From Otis tarda (Eukaryota > Chordata > Aves > Otidiformes > Otididae), in assembly GCA_026413225.1 (NCBI GenBank), contig CM048557.1, forward strand, positions 18,888,871-18,952,870: 64,000 bases of DNA, read 5' to 3'. The translations under genes were made by a program, and so were the position numbers. The notes under the pieces were generated by a model. That model searched no databases. It saw nothing but the letters and a program-made list of their open reading frames with translations, and was not told where the DNA came from. How positions within the stretch are numbered: position 1 is the stretch's first letter; each line of letters starts with the position of its first letter. Of this stretch, positions 1 to 13,700 are shown piece by piece.

Positions 1-166
1 AATAAAAACTTGACTGTTGAATAATTTAAATGGACATTCTGTAAATTAATGTTCTTTTTGTAAAAATAGTAGTTAGTGACTCTCCATTAGAAAATCTGAG
101 AGAGCAATAAATTAATAATTTCTGTTATTTTGTACCAGTTGTACATCTGTCTAAATAACTGGCTCC

Positions 167-365
167 TTTTGTAGGACCTGATGTGGGACAATAGACTGTA
201 AATTTATCATTGTTGTAGAAGGTAAGCAGAATGACCTGTTTAGAGGGATTCTGTCTGAAAATTGTTGTTATTCAGTCTGGACAGTAATGTTTTCCTCCTT
301 TTTTTTTCTTTTTTTTTTTTGTTTATTTCCCTAAAGCTTAATATGTTGTCAGAATTTCTAAAATA
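167..365 (+). repeat. Upstream duplicated block, copy 1
   Basis: This block of about 200 bases matches 3816-4012 with small gaps. Shared landmarks are TTTGTAGGA(C/T)CTGATGTGGGA, GTAGAAGGTAAGCAGAA, TTATTCAGTCTGGACAGTAA and a poly-T stretch ending CTAAAGCT. Flanks do not match. It could be a local duplication or two copies of an unnamed dispersed repeat. Confidence 0.85.
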
Positions 366-3300
366 ATTTTAGGTTAATCTGTTGACAGCATACATATCAA
401 AAGGAAAGGCATCCCCATGACCTCTATGCCATCACTTTAACACTCTCTTTCACGCACTTCAGCCTTCTGCTGCTTGTCTCTGTGCTTTCTTAAGTTTTTG
501 TCAAGGTGTGCTATAGAGTGTTTACTGGTGTCTCAGTCAAGGACGTACCGTGGCTGCTTGTCAGATATCTCTTAATTGATAATCTGTGTATATTTTGCCA
601 GAGTTATTTTAGAATGGCTTCCAGGGAGTGCAGACAACCCATCTCTGTGCTTAAGATAAAGGGAGTGATGTGTGTATTGGGCAGTCGGATGGTCATGTGG
701 AAGGCTTTGTGTGCTCTGGTGAAATGCTGGCAGGTGGAATAGTAGCAGAACAAAATCCCATGGCTACTTCTGCAAAGCAACATCACTGCTAGAGCATTGC
801 TTCTTGGTTTGACAGTCTATGGTCAACAGCATGTCAGAAATACAAAAGCAAATATGGAAAAAATTTCAGTCACCAGGTATAATTGTACTTTCTGACATAT
901 TTGTGCAGTGGTCATCCTGGGATTGCTATGACAAGATTGGAATGAGATTTCCTCTGGATGTGTTAACAGATAGAAACAGACTCAGAATTCTTGAAAAATT
1001 ATTTATTCTTCCTAAAACAATAAGCCCAGTCAGGTCTCTGCTTAATTTTGTCTTAAAACAATATAAATTTTCCATATGGACCATTTTCTTCTGCAGTGTG
1101 AGTAAAAATGAAGATAATCTTCTGTGTAGGTTCTCTTTTTAATGGAAAGTATACTGCAAAGTAAATTTACACTGTAATTAATAGGAACACTAAAAGTTAG
1201 CTATGCTGATGGAATGATTAGAAATAGTGTCATAAAAGTTTAAGGGTAGGGAAACACTCAATGCATTGACACAGCTGTGAGTCAAACCACATTTTTTATC
1301 TCTCCTTCTGCATCTGCTGCTGTAACAAATGCACTTGCCATGCAATCAACTTTTTTTTTTTTTTTTAAACTTTGAATTTTAGCATTGGCTGTTTTAGCAC
1401 CGGTATTGAGGCTTCTAGGTCAGGCGTATAGTGAAAGATTATGGAAACTTGTATTTCTACTCATGGACTTCAGGAACTTTTAAAAAACTGTCTCTCTTAA
1501 GACTTGGTAGTGGGAACTAAATAAAAAAACACTCCTTCTCATTGCTTGTTCTGGGGATGCCACTTGCCCCGTGGTAGCTTTTACCCAGTTAGGATTCCAT
1601 ATGTTCTCAGTTGTAGTGTCCTTACTGGGAGAGGATTGAAGTGCATGCAGAGGTATAAGAAGTGTTATTGGTTTTAAAGGCAAATGAACACCTGGTATTA
1701 GAAAGAGGAAGATGACTTCTGATTAAGATGACCAGAAGCAAAGAGTGGCATGATCAACTCAGTTATAGAGAATTCAAGTAAGCAAAGATGCTAATGCTAG
1801 AATAGAATTATTTTTGTTCCAAAATGGAGTGATTACTTCAGGTTGTCAAACAATATATAGTAAATAAATTAATGCATACATATGGATGCAGAGTTATTTG
1901 TGCATTAACAGTAAGATTCTTCTGTGTTAAAATGCATAATCCAATAAGCTCTAAGGTAGCATGAAATAAAACAGGCTATGATTGTCTACGTCAAAAACTG
2001 GTTATTTCTGAAAGGCATATAAAGCAGCTGGTAGACAGGATCATTGCCCTTCTGGCAATAAGGAAACAGACATCTTATAGTTTAGGAGACTTTCTAATGC
2101 TAGCAAAAGTACAAATACTCATGAAATGTGAAGATAAGGATCTGTACTCACTTCTCCTCAGATCAGCACAGTCATGTATGCTAGAGTACAAGTTCTATTA
2201 AGAGTGATCTTAATGCTCAAAGGCATGTTGTTTTCCCTTGTTCTCCAGTTTAGTATGTCACAGCAAGCCACAGCTTCCTATATGTCAGAAGAAGGGACAA
2301 TGAGAAGCTGTTGGCCACTCTGAGAAGACTGAAGAAGGAAAATAGTGCTGTTTTAACTTTATAGCCAAAGTTGGAATAATGCTCCCTGTATAGGCAGGCC
2401 AGAGCTGGAGCAGAGAAAATCAGTCACTAGAATTTAGAGGTGGTTGGTTAAGAGTAGCTTTAGACCTATATCACCCAAAGAAAGGTGCGTCTCTCTCCAT
2501 GCATAGGAGAAAAACACCAGCATATTGAACTGAGGGATGGTGCATCTTTAGGTGAAGGACAATGACCTTTCACAATCCCAGAAAATTAATGAGGCTTGTT
2601 CCAGATCTAGAAGTTTCATGGCAAAGAAACCTGAATGGAAAATATGCAAGTTTCCAACTTACGCTTGTGAGCATACACATCCAATTTAATCTAAAAAGGG
2701 GATTGGTCTGCTGTGTATATGGAGTTGCTGTTACAGTTTGCAAAGACTTTATATGAATTAAGTAATGGAAACTCTTTTTTTTTTTTTCTAGAGCAATAGT
2801 AGTTCCAGAGAGGAGACTGTCTGGAAAAACACAGGGAGGAAAAAAAAAGTTCAAAATAAGGTCCTTTGGGAATGTCATAAGTATTTTTATAAAACATTTC
2901 TGAACTAAGAAGTGGCATAACAGAGAAAATTCCAGGACAGGAGATGTCTCTGAGGTGTCATAAGAAGTTAGACCTGCTAAAGTAACTATCAGGGAAAGGT
3001 CTTTGTAGACAGTGTTTCTTTTTGCTCTAAATGGTTTGTTCTAACTAGTTATTACTGGTTTTGTTTTTCTTTTCTGAGAAGGAAAATCTATTTTATATTC
3101 TTCTAGTGGTAGACTCTCAAAGGAGAAAATTACTTAATTTCACTCATGAGTGTTGAGTGAATGATACCCTATGTAGGGGTGAGAGAAGTGCAAATCTGTA
3201 TCCTCAAATAGGAAAACCAGAAAGCCGAAAACCTTTTGTGATGTATTGAGGGAAAATAGGAAGATGTTCAGGTTCAGGCTAGGCTGTACTTCAGAAAAAA

Positions 3301-3815
3301 AAAAAAAAAAGCAAATAAAGGAAAACAACAGCTAAAGACCTTTTCTTTATGACAAAAGGGTGTTTCTAGTTGACTATTGCAAGTAAAAGGGCTAAGTGAT
3401 GAGTTCCCTTGGTGTTTTGCAGAATATAAAACTTCTACTTGTAATTTGAGCAATGAAAGTAAGGAACACTCTGAACAATTAAGAGGATTAGAGATTTCTA
3501 GACGCTACACTGGGAAACTTCTGATGAGAAAATATAGAGACTGGCCTGGGAGTAAACGCTGTTAATGCTAGGAGGCAGTTGTGCAGAAAGATAAGTTGAA
3601 ATAAGTGTATTTTATCTCAAGAAGCCTGTGTATTGTCTTCTGAAAAGAGTTGCAGAAACACCTTCTCAAAGAAACTTTTTTGGAGTAAAAGTGCATGTGG
3701 AAATCTTGTACTTCTGAAACAGCAGTCTGAACTAGTTCCTGGTTCTGTATTCAGCTTTCTTCTCCCAAAGACCCTCTTCATCTTTCTCTGCACAAAGCAA
3801 AGCCAACCCTATGGC

Positions 3816-4012
3816 GTTTGTAGGATCTGATGTGGGATAGTAAATTTACCATTCATGTAGAAGGTAAGCAGAACAAGCTGTTTAGAGAGATTTTGACTGA
3901 CAGAAAACAGTTGTTATTCAGTCTGGACAGTAATGTTTTCCTGTTTTTCCTTTATTTCCTTTTTTTTTTCTTTTTTTTTTCTAAAGCTCAGTATGTTGTG
4001 AGAATCTCTAAA
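3816..4012 (+). repeat. Upstream duplicated block, copy 2
   Basis: Second copy of the block at 167-365, same orientation, about 650-850 bases upstream of the MUC2 TATA box. Both copies hold a 40-47 base core bounded by TTTGTAG and AAG|GTAAGC, which look like splice acceptor and donor. Confidence 0.85.
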
Positions 4013-4650
4013 ACCTTTTTGATGGACTTTCTGTTGCATCATGGCAATGTTTGATAGAGAATCTCTCTTGCTGTGAATTCCTTGAACTTACCTTGTCATC
4101 CCATCTCAATTATGTTTTGGACATAATACACACTATGGGATATACTTTGTTTTAGATGCTCCCCAGAGCTTTACAAATGAAAGGAATCCATTAATTGGGT
4201 GCAAAATTGTCTAAAAGGAACTTCACAAGCATCGTTTAATTTTTACAGAAATCATTCTATGTGATGGTGAAAAATGAAAAATCCTTTGGCTTTGAAGCCA
4301 TTGTTTGAGAATATCTCATCCTAAACTTCCTTCAAGGGATTTCTTTGTTCAGCCACTCCAAAATTCACTATTTGTTATAGGAGTTACTTAAGGTTAAAGT
4401 TGGTATGAGCATTTGAAGGATTTAAAAGCATAGCATCCTGTAGACGAAATAGAGCAATAAAAAATTGCATGATTACTGAATCAATATTATACCATTTCCT
4501 GCATACTGAATTCCTTCATTTATGGTGAAAAATGCCTGTCTATTTACTTCTTATCTTCTGTAAATGTCACGCCTATTTTTTTACCCCTCCTCTTTCCTCC
4601 TCCCTTTGTATCTCCTCCCCTGTGATAGAATTGATTGCATCAGTGGATAT

Positions 4651-4658
4651 TATATAAA
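4651..4658 (+). promoter_or_regulatory. MUC2: TATA box of MUC2
   Basis: TATATAAA lies 45 bases upstream of the last base before the start codon. Normal TATA spacing puts transcription start near 4680-4685, so the 5' UTR would be only about 20 bases. Human MUC2 also has a very short leader. The TATA motif is seen; the start site is inferred. Confidence 0.75.
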
Positions 4659-4693
4659 TAAAAGTTTTCAGTGGAGTTACCAGTTCACCCACC

Positions 4694-4706
4694 TTAGCCA
4701 CCATGG
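4694..4706 (+). promoter_or_regulatory. MUC2: Strong Kozak start context
   Basis: GCCACCATGG surrounds the ATG at 4703, the textbook vertebrate optimum. It decides the start: the ATG follows the TATA box closely and opens a hydrophobic signal peptide. Confidence 0.85.
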
Positions 4707-4772
4707 GGCTAAGAATTGCCAGCTTTTTAATACTCTGGCTGGCTCTTTCCTGTGCAAATGAAATAAGAAAAG
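4703..4772 (+). CDS. MUC2: MUC2 exon 1: signal peptide
   Basis: Residues 1-23 begin [17 protein letters not shown], a hydrophobic secretory signal with likely cleavage after the Cys-Ala region. The MGL start is shared with human MUC2. The donor is AG|GTAAGC and the exon ends in phase 1. Confidence 0.9.
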
Positions 4773-7700
4773 GTAAGCTCTAGAAATGAAATGGTAGCAG
4801 ATTTCTTCCTGGAAAAGGGGAAGAGAATGAAAATACCACTGCAGAGGTAGAAGGAGGCAGTGCATTTTAAAAATGCATTAGAGTTTTAAGGTACTTTAAA
4901 TTTCTTAAACTTTCAAATACTGAGGTTATGTGACTCAACCAACGCAGGTGGATGCTACTCTCTTTGGAGACATTAGTACCTATATCTGCTGCATTAATAT
5001 CTGGTTTGATGTGCTTGGAAAATATTTTCAGTGTTAGTCTTCTTTCTGTATGTTGAGACTTTCCTAGATATGGCAACTACTTGGCAGAAAGCAACTGTAA
5101 GAGTTTGGGAGGTTCATTGTTGCAGCAATGAAGAAAGTGGATGATTCTCCCTTCCGTTATTTTGGAATGATATAAATACTTTCTTCAGAAGTGAATGTAG
5201 TAACATTGGACAACACTCATTTTGTCATTCAGGACATTAATAATCCTTGTATAAAAGCTCTAATTTACTCTATTTGTTGTCAACTTTGTTTGAAGTGTTG
5301 AAATGGAGCTCTCATACCAAAAATTATTTTTGGAGGAATAGGTGATTAATTTAATTATATTACCTGTGAAGTAATCAGTTTTGGGGTATTGGTCTTGGTC
5401 TGCTGTGTCTTGAATTCAGCAATGGGAAGAAGGCATTATCTTGCATTTTATATACCAGCTGTGAGCTCCGGGAGAATCTCTGTGTAGCCTTCCTTCTGGG
5501 AAGAGAAGCATACTAACTTGGCTGGATGTATCTGGTATGGCTGATACCATCAAAGTACAGTAGCTTAGAGGTCCCCTTGGTAGTTTTGCTTTCTCAAACT
5601 AAGCACTGCAAGAAAATCTTGTGAAGATCTGTGGCATGTGTGCTCTTGGTACCTTGACAAACTTCCCAAGTGTGCTTGCTTTTGTGTTCACCCCTAATCT
5701 ACAGTATCTTGACATTTAACAGATACTATGTCAATTTATTGGTATAGATGGCTGAAAGGGAACAAATATTATAAACTTCCTCTTTTGCGATTGCAAATTT
5801 TTTTTTCTCCTGCCATGTTTATTTTCTCACCTATCTTCTGAAGAATTTCTATTCTGTAGGAACAGAAATTACTACTTCTGTTAAGAAAAGAAGGCATTAT
5901 TTAAAAACTCCTATTGTGCAGTAGTCCTTTCATAACATTTAACCTGTTTGCCTTCCAGAGTAGGAGTGGTACTTCCTTGGTTTCCTAACTCTGCTTCCTT
6001 TCTAGTGCATGTTGTATCAGGGAAGCAAATAGCTCTTAGAAATATTTAATATTGCTGAAAATAATACTGTGATTCATAATAAATTCATGTTTTTGTCAAA
6101 GCAGCTTCATTGCATTGAAGCACGAGCTTGTTAGTGGTCAGAGGTTTAAGTTTTCCCACCTCGTGCAGACAATTTCCTTCACCTCAGTGAGGATTATAAG
6201 ATATACTCAGGTCTCAGCAATGTTTGTTAATGTCTTGTTTTCCATTAGAGATTCAAATTTCTTCTGTTTAATAGGCAGATACTTGATCAGACTTGAGATC
6301 TGTGGAATCCCTGTACCTGTAATTGCAAATGGTTTCTACTGTATAATACAACACTTACCTTTTCTTGATGCTGGCTAGTTCAAGTCACTTTTTTTCATGC
6401 CTATTTCTTTTTCATCACTTAACAGGAAGGACAAGAAACCATGGCCACTTTGTCTGCAGCACTTGGGGAAAAAACCATTTCAAAACTTTTGATGGAGACA
6501 TCTATCAATTCCCTGGCATTTGCGAGTATAATTTTGCTTCTGACTGCCGAGAGTCTTACAAGGAGTTCTCTGTCCACATTCAGCGTGCTCTGAACAGCAA
6601 TAACCATCCTGAGATCCAGTATATTCTCATAACAATCAAGGACTTCACGGTGCTCCTCAGACCAAAAGTGACTGTGGTGGATGGGCAGATGTAAGTTCCT
6701 TTAGTATAATAGTATTTCAGAGAAATGTGCTGGGAAGATAAAAGCAGGATTGATTCTTTACACAGATGTCTGTATACTATTAAGGTAACTGCTACAAGCA
6801 TTTCCATAAGCAAAAAAAGGCCCTTTGAAATCCAGCATAGAAATTGCTTTGGGAGGGGGCTTTAGTATTAAGCATCATTTCTACACTAGCATGAGGGATG
6901 ATTTAAATGCAAGTCAGGAAGAAGTTTGAGTGAAATGTTCTTTTTCTGTTTGTGCAGGAAACAATGCAGCTCATGAGCCAGATCTTTCACTGACATAAAA
7001 TGATGTAGTTCCATTTGTAGTTTCATTTTGGCATCAGCTTGAGTTTACCTTAGCAGATGGTCTAGTAAATCCTCAAAAATGAAGATTTATTTCTCTAGGG
7101 TCTTTTTCTCTCATTTTGTGGCAGAAAATAAATGTTTTTTTTTCTGATCTACGTAAATAATTCTTTAAGGTCCTATGGCCATTCTTCAAGGGATTATAAC
7201 AGATATAATGCAGGTCAGAATTTACACTTACTCGTATGTGGCAATATATATTTTTTTCCCAGTGAGCTGTGGTATTTTTCTCCTCCTGTAGCGTGGTCAC
7301 ACAAGGAACTAGTCTGACACCATTACTGGTGCCAAGTAGTGTCTTAATCTAGCCTTTCCTCTCATCAGCCTATCCTTTCAGTGTGTTTCACTGAAACAAG
7401 TGAAGCAACTCATAGGTTAAGACATAGTTCTGCAGGTGGAAGGAACTGACCATTAGTATATCTTAGCATAATTAAAAAAAAATAAATAATTTCTATTGTC
7501 ATTATAGGACTGTATTTTGTCCAGAACTCAGCTTTTGCTCTGAAGTTTGGAAGCCAGTGCAATGGAAATATGTTCAAAGATGGAAAATAACATTCAGTTT
7601 TCCAAGGATCGTAGCAGAATGCATAACAAAATGACATGACGTTACTAAAAATGTCTTCTTGCCCCTAATTGAAAAAGTTCTTTGTTGTATACTCAGGTCT

Positions 7701-10700
7701 TAAACTGAAATGAATGAAAAACAAGTTTAGAAATCCTTTAAAAATTGTTTTTCTTAAACCAAGCCTCTTTTTGTCTTAGATAGTGTTCATAAAACAATAG
7801 GTCCCTTCTGAATAGAAGGCTTGTAGAACAGGTTTTTGCTGCATGGAGAATTTAGTTTTTTGTAGAACTTAATTTCCCATATTGTTCTTTAAATGGCGTA
7901 TGATCCATTGTCATGTAAAATAGCATTTCACACTACTGAAGTGAAAAGTGTAAAGTAGAAAAATGTACGAATATGCCTTTTGATATCTGATCCACTGATA
8001 GATTGAATGTCCTAGTATTAGGAAGAAAGATAAATATTCCATGCAGTGATAACTGAAAGGTGAAAAGCTGCACAATGTTTTATAATCCCTCTCCAAAAAC
8101 ATGATCCCTTAAGGCCTCATTGTCTAGTGGATGAACAATGCAGCCAAACATAGAAATAATGGCTTCTGAGTTCCTGCCTAGAATTTAGGTGTGTAAGTCA
8201 TTTGGCCACATTAAAAATAACTTGAGGTAAATATTTGGGAAAATCCCGGTGACAGGAAATTAGGAGATGAAATTCTCCCAGTCAAGAGACCAGTTAAGAG
8301 GGGATGTGCATAGACATACATGAATCCTGATAGGTGATAATTTGTAGAAAATGAACTGGTTATTTTGACTGGATTCCAGTTTACACTGCTTCTGTTAGAA
8401 CAGACTCTAATTCTTTAGATTTTACAGGATGAAGTTGCTTGCCACAATCCCTTTATTGCTGAATGAAATCCAGCAGTGTGACTTGTTACATAGTGCACTG
8501 TAAGAAAGATGTACAAGAACAGGAGAGAGATTTGGTGAACTGATTATTTATCAGACAAAAACTTCTACACTCAGCCTTCTGTGAAATACCTTCTGTTACA
8601 TTAACATGCCTTATTGTAACCATTGACAAGCTTGGTCCTGTCAAACAAAAACTAATGAACTAACTACTGAAACAAACTCCTGAATTCCCTTTAACATGCT
8701 CCTTTTGTTTCAAACTTTTGCTGGCAGTGCCTGTAACTGCCTGTGCTTTTTGAAATCTGTCTTGAGGAGGAGGGTCCTTGCAAAGGAACATTCATTCTCT
8801 GAAATGGTTCTCAGACCTTTTGGTAAAGAAAAGCTTCCGTTTATGTTATTACTTCTTTCATTGGAGTAAATTTTTAGTGAGTGTTTGAATATCCTCTGTT
8901 AATACCACAATAGTGATGGCTTTTCCTTTGATTAAGTTGAAGACATCTGATATTTTGGCTTTTTTTTCTTAAAGAACCAATACCCTTGGGGAAGGTTTGT
9001 GTCTGAAATTGCTTTACCTTTTAAAGGCAATGAGTTATCACCTCAAGTGTCAGAGAGAGATAATTTTATTCCTCATTAAAACAAGGCTTCCTGTGCATCT
9101 AGAGACTGGTTTCTCTGTTCATTAGAGTATTTGGCTTATTGCAGACGTTCATGTCACCCCTTATGATTCTGTACTAACGCAAAGTCTCTGATTTTCTTCC
9201 TAGTGTGAAGACACCTTACTACAGCTCTGGTGTGCTTATTGAGAGCAATGACATTTACACCAAGGTTTATGCCAAATTAGGCCTAATTCTGATATGGAAT
9301 CAGAAAGATGCACTGATGGTGTGTATGATCCAAGTCTTTTTTAATGGTGTTTCCTGAGTTTAACAGATTACTGCATGGTGAACAAAAGTAGAATCTCACA
9401 AACTGAACAGAGCTAGAGTGTTAGGCTGACTCATCCAACTGACACTCATAGTACCTTATTTTAAAAACATAAGTTTCCTTTCTCTGCAATGTGATAGAGG
9501 GAGTAGTATGGCAAGAAGATGATCTTACTGGTCTCAAGAAAGTGAGAAGGAGCTTTCTGACAAATAGCTAATGGTTTTGCTATGGCACCCCCACAATTCA
9601 ATCTGCTTTTTCCTTCATTTGTCTTTTAAAGGACTGCCAGCAAAACTTAAATTCTATCCTAGTAGGGGAAAAAAAGGAGAGAAAAAAAGGTCCTGTGATT
9701 TTAAGAATGCTTTCCCTTTCATCTTTATCACCATAGTTGTTAACTGCCATTGTTGAAATACAGAAGCTTCACTCACTTCTTTCTGTTTTCTGTGTTATTT
9801 TTTGGATCTAGCTGTGTGTTTATTAACTACGTTACAAATTATTTTGCAGTAGCTACTTCTTTAAGAGTTTTGGGTTCACCATCATTTCTGTCATTTAGCA
9901 ACTTCCCTTTTGAGTAAATGTATTTACTTTGGAATGTCTTCATGCTCCAGATAATTCTTTTTCTGTTTTTTTTTTGTTTGTTTTTCTTTTCATTACCTAG
10001 GTGGAGCTGGACAGCAAATTTAATAACCATACATGTGGTCTCTGTGGGGATTACAATGGAGTTCCAATCTACAACGAGTTTATTAAGGGAGGTGAGTCAT
10101 CCTATGGTAGCATAGCGACAGTTTTCACAGAAGATAGACTCATAGAATCATAGAATCATAGAATGGTTAGGGTTGGAAGGGACCTTCAAAGGTCATCTAG
10201 TCCAACCCCCCCGCAAGAAGCAGGGACACCCCTGACTAGATCAGGTTGCTCAGAGCCTCATCCAACCTGCCCTTGAATGTTTCCAGGGATGGGGCATCCA
10301 CCACCTCTTCCAGTGCTCTACAACCCTCAGTGTAAAAAACTTTTTCCTAATATCCAATCTAAATCTACCTCCCTCTATTTTAAAACCATTAGCCCTAGTC
10401 CTGTTGCAACAGGCCCTACTGAACAGTCTCTCCCCATCTTTCTTGTAGGCCCCCTTGAGGTACTGGAAGACCGCTATCAGGTCTCCTGGAAGCCTCCCCT
10501 TCTCCAGGCTGAGCAGCCCCAACTCTCTCAGCCTGTCCTCATAGGAGAGGTGCTCCAGCCCTCTCATCATCTTCATGGCCCTCCTGTGGACCCTCTCCAA
10601 CCGGTCCATGTCCTTCTTGTGTTGGTGGCTCCAGAACTGGACACAGTACTCCAGGTGGGGTCTCACCAGGGCAGAGTAGAGGGGGAGAATCACCTCCCTC

Positions 10701-13700
10701 GACCTGCTGGCCATGCTCCTCTTGATGCAACCCAGGATGCGGTTGGCCTTCTGGGCCACAAGGGTGCATTGCTGGCTCATGTTGAGCTTCTCGTCCACCA
10801 GCACTCCCAAGCATTGGCTCATAAGCATTGTGCATAGGAGCATCACAGGAGAGCAAATTTCACCTGACGAAATTTCTGTCATTGCCTCAAAATAAACATT
10901 ATGCATTCCTGGTCTAAGCTTATTGTATTCCAGACTAATCATCTTGTTCTTTTCTTTACTGGCCTTCTATTCTTGTTGCCACTTTAAATTATTAAGCGCA
11001 CTTACACAGACATAATTCAGAGCAGAGACCTATGTCTGACAGACATATTTGATACCATAGTGACTGTTTTCCTTGATCAGTAGAGTCCTAGGAATCAGAT
11101 GATCCTTGTTGTCAATTTTGGGTGCTCAACAAGTCCTCTTTGTAATTTTTTTTCTCATAGATGCAAGCTACAACTCAATTACATATGGGAATTTACAGAA
11201 GATCAGCAAACCCGGTGCCAGATGTGAAGATCCTGATGAAACTCAGGCTCTTCCAAGCTGTAATAGGCATGTGAGTATTCTCAGTGGTGAACTTCGCTTG
11301 CATGGGCACATGCACATCCTTGTGCTATGAGGAGTTAGTGTATGAGGAGCTGGGAAGACTTTGTCCCTTCCAGGGCAAATAGTTTCTTCTTCCTTTCTTG
11401 AATAACTATTGCTGTTCAGAAGACCACAGTTTTTATGACAAGACAGGAAATGTGTAGAAGCTCAGATGCTTATAAATCTCTTAAATATTATTACTCTTCC
11501 TCCTTAGCGTGATGAGTGTGAGAGGTTGCTGACTTCCTCTGCGTTTGCTGATTGTCGGTTACGTCTTAATTTGGAAACGTACATCCAAGCCTGCATGCAG
11601 GACAAGTGTGCATGTAATGGAAATGAAGACTCCTTCTGCCTCTGCAGCACCATCTCTGAGTATTCTCGCCAGTGTTCCCATGCGGGTGGCCGGCCGGGTG
11701 AATGGAGGACACAGCACTTTTGCCGTAAGCAGCTATATAAATTTTACAAATAAATAAATATTTTGTGGATGTAGCACATCAATGAAACATTTCAATTCGT
11801 TCCTTCTTTACGAAACTATAGGCATATATTATAAATTTCATACCAGTAGTGCAATAAACTACATACTATGTTCCTCCTGTCTTCTTCTGTTTCCTTTGTT
11901 ATTAAGAAATCTTTTTCAGTTAGTATAAATTCTATTCCCATTAAAAAACTGTGAGGTCTGATGTTGCAGATGACTGGGATAATTTGCATTATTCAAAATG
12001 AAAAGAAAAAAGTACCAAAAGCAAGGAAAGCAGTTCAGAAACAGACAAATATGCTTTGCCGGATGGAGACTGGCTTGGGATACCACTGACTTGAGGGGAG
12101 TAGGGGATATGATCTGTAGTTTCTGAGGAATGATGGACTTTACATTCAAATAACTGGTGGTGTCTTTCTCATTCTTTCAGCCAAGACCTGTCCTGATACC
12201 ATGATCTATAGAGAAAGCGGCTCACCCTGCATGGATACTTGCTCACACTTGGAGGTCAGCAGCCTTTGTGAGGAACACTACATTGATGGTTGTTTCTGCC
12301 CTGAAGGCAAGTGTTATTCTAGCTATTGCATATCGAACAGAATCAAGAGCCCTGGCAAAGGAGGTTGTAACTGAAATTTAAAATGTAGTCAAATTTATCT
12401 TAAAAATTAGTACTGCTGCTCATTATTTTCCCTCCTAAGGTTTTTTAAAAAGGGGGTCATAATTGATTTTATAGTTAAAACATATTAACGCAATGACAGG
12501 TAATAAATCTACTTTTTACTTCTCAACAAATGGACTTCTGCTAATATATAAAAAATCATGCTTTTTACGTTGACTAATTCTGAAACAATGGACATCGTTT
12601 GCTCAGAGAGTGATAATGAGGGATAATGAGTGAAATTATCAGACTTAGTGTCAACCTTAGGAAAGAAGATTACGATGATAGTCTACAGAGTATGCCAGAA
12701 GGACTGAAAATCTAAACATCTGAAAGTCTGAGATTGTTTTGTGTACTTATATTAAGCTTTTAATCTATGTATAGTTACATAAATGAATAGACTTAGATTT
12801 TCAAAGCTGGATAAAAGTGTTTTCCATGTACCTTATATTACAAAAAGTAGAAACAGTGTTCTTCACTGTTTTGATAGTGTCAGCCTCTGCTTTCTGTGTC
12901 AAGTTGAAACCATGCCTCCCCTGAGAGTTGCTCCTTTGTGGAAATGACTTATTTCAGAAAGAGCTAGAATAGTTTACTGTTATGCTTTACAGGAACTGTG
13001 TATGATGATATAACTGAAAAAGGCTGCATACCTGTTAGCCAGTGCCACTGCAAACTCCATGGAAAGGAGTTTTCACCTGGAGAAAACATTACCAATGAAT
13101 GTGAAGAATGGTAAGGATTGTGGCTGTTTGTATATCTTTCTTTGAATAATTGTAAGTGAGTCTCCATTTTTCAGTCTTCCACTTGGCCATAGGAAACTTC
13201 CTGAAAACATTCTGAACTTAACTTTTATGTTGCACATTTATACAGCCAATTTTCTGAAAAGTTTTCTTGTATCTGTGGCATATGGCAGAGGAGAAATCTT
13301 AAGGAAGTGGTCAAAGATACAGTTTTAAAACACCTGGGTATAATATCTTCCTGTTTTCTAGGTATACAGATACTTTCGTTGCTCTCAGCTCCTGTGATAT
13401 CTACAGGCATTTTTTAAATTATTTTTCTGTTTGTAGCACCTGTGAATCAGGCAGATGGATGTGCAAAGATTTACCCTGTCCAGGCATGTGTCTAGTGGAA
13501 GGAGGTTCCCATATTACCACCTTTGATGGGAAGAAATACACCTTCCATGGAGACTGCTACTATGTGTTGGCCAAGGTACTGTGTACTGTAGGGGTTTTCT
13601 CTTGTCAAGAAAATACCAGTGTCCGTGCACTGATATGTGACAACTGTGAATTGTTGTTTCATTCCATTTTTATGGGATGAGGGAAGCAGAAATGGAAAAT

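Larger units (their letters stand above)
1..4640. other. Upstream intergenic region
   Basis: AT-rich DNA with poly-T/A runs (about 300-320, 1349-1365, 2778-2788, 3295-3310, 3960-3980). I see no supported exon on either strand; open frames are short and lack codon bias. Apart from the duplicated block it is unremarkable. In mammals MUC6 lies beyond this side in opposite orientation, but none of it is recognisable here. Confidence 0.7.
4773..10000 (+). other. MUC2: Introns 1-3 of MUC2
   Basis: Intron 1 is 4773-6425, intron 2 is 6691-9203 and intron 3 is 9319-10000. They are AT-rich, GT-AG, with homopolymer runs only. I see no repeat family, RNA gene or extra exon. Confidence 0.7.

Noticed and set aside
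10277-10837. 186-residue + strand frame
   Set aside because: It is the antisense of the CR1 ORF2 frame.
10250-10942. 230-residue - strand frame as a host gene
   Set aside because: It is the C-terminal part of CR1 ORF2 extended into flanking sequence, a 5'-truncated element.
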